A program made the position numbers and the translations under genes. From Bacteroidota bacterium (GTDB lineage: Bacteria; Bacteroidota; Rhodothermia; Rhodothermales; Rubricoccaceae), in contig JADFQN010000002.1 in the NCBI GenBank assembly GCA_022561755.1, forward strand, positions 1-57,751: a stretch of DNA of 57,751 nucleotides. Reading direction: 5' to 3'. Positions within the stretch are counted from its first letter, which is position 1. Each line of letters starts with the position of its first letter. Under the pieces are notes generated by a model. The model had not been told where the DNA came from, searched no databases, and saw only the letters and a program-made list of their open reading frames with translations. Below, one piece after another: positions 49,463 to 57,751 of this stretch.

Positions 49463-50073
49463 TGTTTAGCGCAATCAAGAACAGGCTGGCCGACCATGCC
49501 AACCAGCACGTGGGTTTGCTGGCGGAGTTCTCCGACCCTGGATCGCTGATGCAAGCCGTCAAGGCGCTTCGCAAGCGAGGCTACTCGCGGCTGGACACCT
49601 TCTCGCCGTTCGCAATCCACGGGATGGACAAGGCGATTGGCCTCGGCACGAGCCTCCTCGGCTACATCGTTTTTATCGGCGGACTTGCCGGCTGCGCGCT
49701 GGGCGTCTGGCTTCAGTGGTGGACGAGCGCGGTAAGCTACCCCATCAACATTGCGAACAAGCCGCTTTTCTCCGTGGAGCCGAGCATGCCCATCATCTTC
49801 GAGTTGATGATTCTATTCTCTGCGCTGACGGCCGTGGGAGCGATGCTCGCCCTGAACGCGCTTCCCAAACCCTACAACCCGCTCTTCTTCTCGAAGCGGT
49901 TCGCACGCGCCACGGATGATGGCTTTTTCCTCCACATTCAGGAGACCGACGACCTGTTCGACCGTGCAGCCACGGCGCAAGCGCTTTCCGAAGAAGGCGC
50001 ACTGGCTATCGAGTACGTCAGCCACGAAGGCGCTGAAGACGTGACCGCACCCGATTCCATAAACGAGACCTGA
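49462..50073 (+). CDS. actD: Alternative complex III DUF3341 subunit ActD
   Basis: GLLAEFSDPGSLMQAVKALRKRGYSRLDTFSPFAIHGMDKAIG. Confidence 0.93.
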   Translation: MFSAIKNRLADHANQHVGLLAEFSDPGSLMQAVKALRKRGYSRLDTFSPFAIHGMDKAIGLGTSLLGYIVFIGGLAGCALGVWLQWWTSAVSYPINIANKPLFSVEPSMPIIFELMILFSALTAVGAMLALNALPKPYNPLFFSKRFARATDDGFFLHIQETDDLFDRAATAQALSEEGALAIEYVSHEGAEDVTAPDSINET

Positions 50074-50144
50074 GTATTAGTGCGTAATGCGTAGTGCGTA
50101 ATTGGCTCTTCCTTACGCAATACGAAATACGAAGTACGATTTCC
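50074..50144. repeat. Word-repeat inverted element E12
   Basis: AGTGCGTAATGCGTAGTGCGTAATTGG ... CCTTACGCAATACGAAATACGAAGTACG. Confidence 0.85.
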
Positions 50145-50810
50145 ATGACCCGCTTCTTCCACATCTCGCTTGTTGCCGCTATCGCGCTTCCGCTGGTCCT
50201 TTCCGGTTGCCGCGGGATGAAATCCGAGCGCACGCCGATCCATCCGAACCCCAACATGGATCATCAGGAGCGGTTTGAAGAACAAGAAGCCAATCCATTT
50301 TTCGCCGACGGCTCTTCCATGCGGATGCCCGTGCCCGGCACGGTGGCTCGCGGCCACCTCCGCACCACCGCCAACGCGCCGTTCGAGTTGGGCCGGGAAG
50401 CCTCCGGCCAGTTCGTAGCAGCGAACCCGATGGATGTGAATGCAATGCTGCTGGAGCGTGGGAGGGAGCGCTTCAACATTTACTGTACGCCGTGCCACGG
50501 CTATGCGGGCGATGGTCGTGGGATTATCATGGTCGGCAACGGCGGGCAGGGCTACGGCTTCGTTCCGGCGCCGACGTACCACTCTGACTTCCTCCGCAAT
50601 GTGCCGGACGGCTACCTCTACGGCGTGATGGCCAACGGTGTCCGCTCCATGCCGAGCTACGGGCACGAGATTGCCCCGGCCGACCGCTGGGCCATCGTTG
50701 CATACATCCGTGCGCTCCAGCGCTCGCAGGACGCGGGGCCGGAAGACGTGCCGGAGCCCGAGCGCGACCGCCTGGCGACCTACAACCCAAACGTGAACGT
50801 GACCAATTGA
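50145..50810 (+). CDS. actE: Alternative complex III mono-haem cytochrome c subunit ActE
   Basis: Lipobox LVLSGC; YCTPCHGYAGDGRG; NGVRSMPSYGHEI. Confidence 0.92.
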   Translation: MTRFFHISLVAAIALPLVLSGCRGMKSERTPIHPNPNMDHQERFEEQEANPFFADGSSMRMPVPGTVARGHLRTTANAPFELGREASGQFVAANPMDVNAMLLERGRERFNIYCTPCHGYAGDGRGIIMVGNGGQGYGFVPAPTYHSDFLRNVPDGYLYGVMANGVRSMPSYGHEIAPADRWAIVAYIRALQRSQDAGPEDVPEPERDRLATYNPNVNVTN

Positions 50811-50878
50811 TCGTATTTCGTATTGCGTAAGGGATAGCCCAAGTACGCACTACGAAATACGAACTACTCAAACCCCCG
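50811..50878. repeat. Word-repeat inverted element E13
   Basis: TCGTATTTCGTATTGCGTAAGGG ... AAGTACGCACTACGAAATACGAACTAC. Confidence 0.85.
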
Positions 50879-52240
50879 ATGGCGAATCCTCTAACTCGTC
50901 TCTTCCTTGACCCCCTCGACTCGGATCGCGAGCGGGCCCCGCGGAAGTACCAGCTTTCGGGCGATTTCCGCTGGTGGGTGGTTCCGCTGGGCATCGGCGT
51001 CGCGTGCTTAGCCCTGTCGTTGCTCGGCCTCGCCGGCGACTCGCAGCGCTTCTGGTACGCCTACCTCGTCGGCTGGATGTTCTGCGTGTCCATTTCCGTC
51101 GGCGCGCTGTTCTTCGTGATGATTCAGCACATCGTGAAGGCGTACTGGAGCGCGTCTCTGCGCCGCATCCCCGAGCTCCTCGTTGCCAACTTTCCGCTGC
51201 TCTTCCTGCTGGGCCTCCCGATTCTCCTTTTCGGGATGCAGGATCTCTACCACTGGACGCACGCCGATCTTTACGAGGTCGGCGGCGAGCACTTCGATCC
51301 GATTCTCGCGGGAAAACAGAGTTATCTGAACGTTCCGTTCTTCATCGCGCGCGTCGTCCTGTACTTTGCGCTGTGGTCGTACCTGGGCCTGCGCATGTAC
51401 ACGCTTTCCGTCCGGCAGGACACCGAGCCGACGGTTGAGAACACGCTGAAGCTGCGCAAGGTGAGCGCGTGGGGCATCCCGCTGTGCGCCGTGGGCACGT
51501 CTTTCGCGTCGTTCGACCTCCTGATGAGCCTCGACCCGCACTGGTTCTCCACCATCTTCGGCGTCTACTTCTTCGCGGGCAGTTGGCTGGCCTCGTGCGC
51601 TGTGCTCGCGCTCATCGGCCTGGCGCTCCGCCTCAGCGGCTTGCTGAAGATGGAGATCACGACCGAGCATTATCAGGACGTCGGCAAGTTCATGTTCGGC
51701 TTCGTCGTGTTCTGGACGTACATCGCCTTCTGCCAGTACATGCTGATCTGGTACGCCAACCTCCCCGAGGAAATCCAGTGGTACGCCGACCGCCTCTCCA
51801 ACGGCTGGGAGACGTTCACCTGGGCGCTGATCATCGGCCATTTCCTCGTCCCGTTCTTTCTGCTTTTGCCGCGCATCACCAAGCGGGTGCTTCCGTTTTT
51901 CGCATTCATGTGCGTCTGGGTGCTGGTGATGCACTGGATCGACCTGTTCTGGCTTGCCTTGCCCACGATTGCCGGCGAAGCCGCGCACACCGCCGCTGCT
52001 CAGGCCGCTGCCCAAGCCGCCGAGGCTGGGCATGCAGTCGCTGCCGGCCTGGATAACGTGGTGGGTCTCGCCGATGTATCCAGCTCGCAGCCGGCCGGTT
52101 TCAGGATGGTGGACTTCACGGCGTGGTTCGGGATGTTCGGTATTTTCCTCGGCGCCACGTTTTGGCGCGCAGGACGGCATAGCCTTACGCCCTACAACGA
52201 TCCCTACTTCGCCGACTCGCTGCGCTTCGAAAATGAGTAA
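50879..52240 (+). CDS. actF: Alternative complex III membrane subunit ActF
   Basis: Position after actE; polytopic; FFVMIQHIVKAYWSASLRRIPELL; FASFDLLMSLDPHWFSTIFGVYFFAGS. Confidence 0.92.
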   Translation: MANPLTRLFLDPLDSDRERAPRKYQLSGDFRWWVVPLGIGVACLALSLLGLAGDSQRFWYAYLVGWMFCVSISVGALFFVMIQHIVKAYWSASLRRIPELLVANFPLLFLLGLPILLFGMQDLYHWTHADLYEVGGEHFDPILAGKQSYLNVPFFIARVVLYFALWSYLGLRMYTLSVRQDTEPTVENTLKLRKVSAWGIPLCAVGTSFASFDLLMSLDPHWFSTIFGVYFFAGSWLASCAVLALIGLALRLSGLLKMEITTEHYQDVGKFMFGFVVFWTYIAFCQYMLIWYANLPEEIQWYADRLSNGWETFTWALIIGHFLVPFFLLLPRITKRVLPFFAFMCVWVLVMHWIDLFWLALPTIAGEAAHTAAAQAAAQAAEAGHAVAAGLDNVVGLADVSSSQPAGFRMVDFTAWFGMFGIFLGATFWRAGRHSLTPYNDPYFADSLRFENE

Positions 52241-52313
52241 TAACTAATACGTATTCCGTATTCCGTATAGACCACTCGAACCCAGTGAATACGCATTTCG
52301 CCTTTCGCAATAG
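52241..52313. repeat. Word-repeat inverted element E14
   Basis: AATACGTATTCCGTATTCCGTATAG ... GAATACGCATTTCGCCTTTCGCAATAG. Confidence 0.7.
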
Positions 52314-52383
52314 ACCCTCGATTCACCGCACTTTTGCAGTAGCATTGAAAACAGCGGCTCTGCCCGCGCGTTAGACCGCTCAG

Positions 52384-52983
52384 ATGGAAGAACACACGCC
52401 CGATACTCCACAGACGCCCGATTCTGAGACATCCGCGGAAGGGGGTCACGAAGCGGATCGCCACGATGTCCGCGAGTTGGGCATCGGAGTAGAGGAGGAG
52501 GGCGTCATTGTGTCCGACCTCTTTGGAGTCATGCTGGCGTCGGTCATGTCCATTGCCTGCAGCGCCTTCGTACTGTATTTCGTGTTTTTCGTAACGCGCC
52601 GCGAACATGCGCGCGACGTTGCGGCAGACGTTCCGGCCGCTCGCTATGTGGAACAGCGCGAACTCCGCGCCGAGGCTCAAGACGCCTATGCCCACTACGC
52701 GCTCAGTCCAGACGCCGAGGGCCGTTATCGCATTCCCATCGACGCTGCTATGAAGATCGTGGAGCGGGGCGCCACGGGCGGTATCGCCGCTCCGGCCTCG
52801 CGAACCGCATACAACCTTGCGTGGTTGAACCTCCACCCGGCCCCTGCCATTCATGGCGCCGGTTCGGTCGGGATGCGCGAAGAAACAGCCCCTGTCTTAT
52901 TGGATTCAACAATCGTGGCGGACGCGGAAGTAGCGCCCGAGCCAGCCGAAGAACCCGTAGAAATGGAGGAGGAAACACAATAA
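52384..52983 (+). CDS. Single-TM hypothetical protein in the respiratory operon
   Basis: SVMSIACSAFVLYFVFFVTRREHARDVAAD; between actF and sco. Confidence 0.75.
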   Translation: MEEHTPDTPQTPDSETSAEGGHEADRHDVRELGIGVEEEGVIVSDLFGVMLASVMSIACSAFVLYFVFFVTRREHARDVAADVPAARYVEQRELRAEAQDAYAHYALSPDAEGRYRIPIDAAMKIVERGATGGIAAPASRTAYNLAWLNLHPAPAIHGAGSVGMREETAPVLLDSTIVADAEVAPEPAEEPVEMEEETQ

Positions 52984-52984
52984 C

Positions 52985-53875
52985 GTGGTCCACCGTGCCC
53001 TGACGATAGGCCTCTTCGTCGCTGTCGCCGTGCCGGCGATGGGCGGTAGGGGCATGGCCCAGCCGCTCGCAACCCAATCGCTCGAAGCGCAGCCCATCGA
53101 ACCCGACGCCGGTGTACCGGAGGTGACGGTGATTGAGCACCTCGGCGAGCAGATTTCGCTCGACACCGAGTTCGTGGATAGCAAAGGGGAGACGGTGAGG
53201 ATGGGCGATTACCTCGGGCGTGGCCACCCGGTGATCCTGAACTTTGCGTACCACTCCTGCCCGATGTTGTGCAGCCTCGTCCTGGACGGGCTCTCGGAAG
53301 CGCTCAGGGAAACGGACCTGGAGCCGGGCCTGGATTTTGAAGTCGTCTCCCTGTCCTTTAATCACCGTGAAGGCCCCGAGCGTGCTGCCGAGGCAAAGGC
53401 GATGTACGTGGAGCGGACGACTTCCGCGAAGCCGGACATCGCCGAGAGCTGGCATTTCCTGACCGGGCAGGAGGAGAACATTCGCACGCTCGCGGACGAA
53501 GTGGGCTTCGGTTTCGTGTGGGACGAGGCCACCCAGCAGTACGCTCACAACGCGATTCTCGTCTTCCTCAGCGCGGATGGTACCATCACGCGCTACCTCT
53601 ACGGCATCCAGCACAACCCACGCGACTTTCGCCTCGCCACCGTGGAGGCCGGGGAGGGCGCCGTCGGCTCCACGCTCGACCGGTTTCTGCTCACGTGCTT
53701 CCGCTACGACACCACCACGCGGTCGTACACCCCCTACATTCTCAACATCATGAAAATCGGCGGCGGCCTGTCGTTGCTGGCGCTCGCCGCTTTTTTCTTC
53801 CCGAAGTGGCTGCGCGAACGCAAGCGAGGCAACGAACCCGCTGGACTCGGTCTCGACCCCGGATTAGCTGATTAA
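52985..53875 (+). CDS. SCO1/SenC family copper chaperone with C-terminal TM
   Basis: HPVILNFAYHSCPMLCSLVLDGL (CXXXC); C-terminal GGGLSLLALAAFFFPKW. Confidence 0.92.
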   Translation: MVHRALTIGLFVAVAVPAMGGRGMAQPLATQSLEAQPIEPDAGVPEVTVIEHLGEQISLDTEFVDSKGETVRMGDYLGRGHPVILNFAYHSCPMLCSLVLDGLSEALRETDLEPGLDFEVVSLSFNHREGPERAAEAKAMYVERTTSAKPDIAESWHFLTGQEENIRTLADEVGFGFVWDEATQQYAHNAILVFLSADGTITRYLYGIQHNPRDFRLATVEAGEGAVGSTLDRFLLTCFRYDTTTRSYTPYILNIMKIGGGLSLLALAAFFFPKWLRERKRGNEPAGLGLDPGLAD

Positions 53876-53886
53876 CGACGTCTGCA

Positions 53887-54987
53887 ATGTTTCTAATATC
53901 GGTGTTTTTGGCTATGCAGGACGCGGCCGCCCCGGAAGGGCGCACCGAGTTCTGGACGGACGGCGGTTCGCTGTGGCTTCCGCCCCAGAGCTCGACGACG
54001 GCGCACATTATTGACAACGCGTTCTACTTCATTCTCTACGCGAGTACGATCCTCACCATCGGCGTAACCATTGCCATGGTCGTACTCGCGTGGAAGTACA
54101 GACGGAAGTCGCACGCCGAGCACCCGCGCCCTGTCCACGAGAGCAAGCTGCTTGAGATGTCGTGGACCATCATTCCCACTATCCTCACGATGATCGTGTT
54201 CTTCTGGGGCTTCCGTTCTTACATGGACACGAGCATCGCACCCAGCGATGCTTACGAGATCCGTGTAGTAGCGCAGAAGTGGTTCTGGACGTTCGAGTAT
54301 CCAAACGGCATGGTGGTGCAGAACGAGGTGGTGGTGCCTGCCGGGCAGCCCGTCAAGCTTGTAATGAGCGCCAGAGATGTGCTTCACAGCTTCTTCGTGC
54401 CTGCGTTCCGCATCAAGCACGACGTGATCCCAAACCGCTATACGTACGTTTGGTTTAACGCGCCGGAAGAGGGCGTCTACCAGGTGGTTTGCACGGAATA
54501 CTGCGGCACGGGCCATTCAAACATGGGCGCGAAGATCCGTGTAGTGGGCCGCGATGCATTCTACGAGTATCTCGCAACGGGTGGGGCCGGAGGGGAAGAC
54601 CTTCCGCCTGCCGAGTGGGGCGAGCGGCTTTACAGCAGCCGGAATTGCAACACGTGCCACACCATTGACGGTTCGGCGGGGACGGGTCCAACCTGGCTCG
54701 GTACTTGGGGCCAGACGCGTGCGTTCGCCGATGGATCCAGCGCCGTGATGGACGACAGCTACGTCCTCGAGTCACTCTACAACCCCGGCACCCAAATCGT
54801 GCAGGGCTTCCAGCCCCAGATGCCCTCCTACGAGAGCCTCATGTCCGACCGTGATGTGCGTGCCATCGCCGCCTACATGCGCCTGATCAACGGAGTTGCG
54901 ACAGCCGCCGACACCAGCTTGGCTTTGCCCGAAGCCGCGGTCGATTCAACGGAAATTGAAACAACTCCGGCAGGCCCGGACGAATAA
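53887..54987 (+). CDS. coxB: Cytochrome c oxidase subunit II with fused cytochrome c domain (caa3-type)
   Basis: WTIIPTILTMIVFFWGF; CuA motif CTEYCGTGHSNM; haem motif CNTCH. Confidence 0.95.
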   Translation: MFLISVFLAMQDAAAPEGRTEFWTDGGSLWLPPQSSTTAHIIDNAFYFILYASTILTIGVTIAMVVLAWKYRRKSHAEHPRPVHESKLLEMSWTIIPTILTMIVFFWGFRSYMDTSIAPSDAYEIRVVAQKWFWTFEYPNGMVVQNEVVVPAGQPVKLVMSARDVLHSFFVPAFRIKHDVIPNRYTYVWFNAPEEGVYQVVCTEYCGTGHSNMGAKIRVVGRDAFYEYLATGGAGGEDLPPAEWGERLYSSRNCNTCHTIDGSAGTGPTWLGTWGQTRAFADGSSAVMDDSYVLESLYNPGTQIVQGFQPQMPSYESLMSDRDVRAIAAYMRLINGVATAADTSLALPEAAVDSTEIETTPAGPDE

Positions 54988-55077
54988 GTATTAATTCGTA
55001 ATTCGTATTGCGTAAGGTTCCGATTTTGACCCTTTATGCAATACTGAATACGCAATACGGAACACGCACTATTCCCT
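54988..55077. repeat. Word-repeat inverted element E15
   Basis: AATTCGTAATTCGTATTGCGTAAGG ... CCTTTATGCAATACTGAATACGCAATACGGAACACG. Confidence 0.85.
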
Positions 55078-56868
<1,791 letters not shown>

Positions 56869-56887
56869 AGTCCCTTTTTTCCGAACT

Positions 56888-57751
56888 ATGACAGACCACG
56901 CAACAACGGTCGCTGAAGAGCACGCGCATGATGCCGCGAACGGCCATGAGCATCACGACGTGATGCTTCGCGGCTACGACGGGGATCTCCATCCGGCGCA
57001 CCTTCAGCATTACTTCGCGACGCCTCAGCAGCAGTTCGAGGCCTCGAAGCTGGGCATGTGGCTCTTTCTCGCCACGGAAATCCTTCTATTCGGTGGGATG
57101 TTCGTGGCCTACGCCATCTTCCGGGCGTGGTACCCCGAGCTCTTCGCCGAGGCCAGCACCCAGCTCAACACCATGATGGGCGCCTTCAACACGCTGGTGC
57201 TCCTTGCGTCGTCGCTGACGGTGGCGTGGGCCATCCGGGGCGTGCAGACGGACAACCAGAAGGTGCTCTTCTGGAACCTCATCGCCACCGTCGCGCTCGC
57301 CGGGACGTTTATGGTGGTGAAGTACTTCGAGTACACCCACAAGTTCGATCTGGGTATTTTCCCCGGCGAGCACTTTGTGATGCCCGATGGATCGACCATT
57401 GGCGATCTGGGTCCGCTTGCCGATGCCGAACCGCTGCTCCTCCTGGAAGAGGACGCAACAGCCCTTGCCGACCACGTACCTGCTGAGGCCGAGCACGCTC
57501 CGGTGCGGGGTGAACAGGCAGCGGCAGATGAGCATGTAGGCGAGGCGCACGGCCCTGGTTCGCACGGCCTTACCAATCGACGGTCCGGCCTCTTCTTCTC
57601 TCTCTACTACGTCATGACGGGCATCCACGGCTTTCACGTGCTTATCGGGATGATCGCCATCAGCATCCTTGCGTGGCAGTCGCGGCGCGGCAAATACTCC
57701 AGCGTCTACTACACGCCGGTCGAGAACGTTGGGCTCTACTGGCATGTGGTG
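56888..57751 (+). CDS. coxC: Cytochrome c oxidase subunit III (3' end outside window)
   Basis: SKLGMWLFLATEILLFGGMFVAY...SLYYVMTGIHGFHVLIGMIAI; open to end of window, so absent from the ORF track. Confidence 0.92.
   Translation, partial: MTDHATTVAEEHAHDAANGHEHHDVMLRGYDGDLHPAHLQHYFATPQQQFEASKLGMWLFLATEILLFGGMFVAYAIFRAWYPELFAEASTQLNTMMGAFNTLVLLASSLTVAWAIRGVQTDNQKVLFWNLIATVALAGTFMVVKYFEYTHKFDLGIFPGEHFVMPDGSTIGDLGPLADAEPLLLLEEDATALADHVPAEAEHAPVRGEQAAADEHVGEAHGPGSHGLTNRRSGLFFSLYYVMTGIHGFHVLIGMIAISILAWQSRRGKYSSVYYTPVENVGLYWHVV

Overview
57.75 kb of GC-rich bacterial chromosome with about 58 protein-coding genes. The respiratory module (alternative complex III followed by a caa3-type oxidase), the T9SS-like C-terminal domains and the general gene style suggest a Rhodothermaeota/Bacteroidota-type organism (inference only). 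Main content: recN (5' partial); a decayed toxin-antitoxin pair; a C-N hydrolase; rel/spoT, HU, ruvX, def, a ZIP transporter; an SDR epimerase, a biotinyl carrier domain, aat, a DUF1460 lipoprotein, pfkA; an RsbU/V/W-like partner-switching set; ppx/gppA, mrp, nfu; an AP2-like protein; DUF2461 plus a nucleotidyltransferase cassette; a DUF4160/DUF2442 pair; M20 amidohydrolase, DUF58, pyrR-pyrB, a retropepsin-like Zn protease, plsY, rlpA, nadC, accA; a GT2-sugar-transferase fusion; MATE; actABCDEF, sco, coxB, coxA and coxC (3' partial). The most interesting signal is non-coding. At least 15 intergenic gaps are filled, often exactly from stop codon to start codon, by imperfect inverted repeats built from short degenerate words (for example ATACGnAATACG, GGATATCGGATTTCGG, AACCTTCnAACCTGnAA). 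One of these carries a decayed four-helix-bundle (23S-IVS/Avd-like) gene between arms of the same word family as two non-coding copies. This suggests a mobile-element family whose non-autonomous copies punctuate operons and supply stop codons and N- or C-termini. A second set consists of ~160-180 bp elements with terminal inverted repeats (5 copies, both orientations, plus one unrelated neighbour). The 24-28 kb region shows accessory cassettes bounded by duplicated ends of neighbouring genes. No rRNA, tRNA or CRISPR array was recognised.
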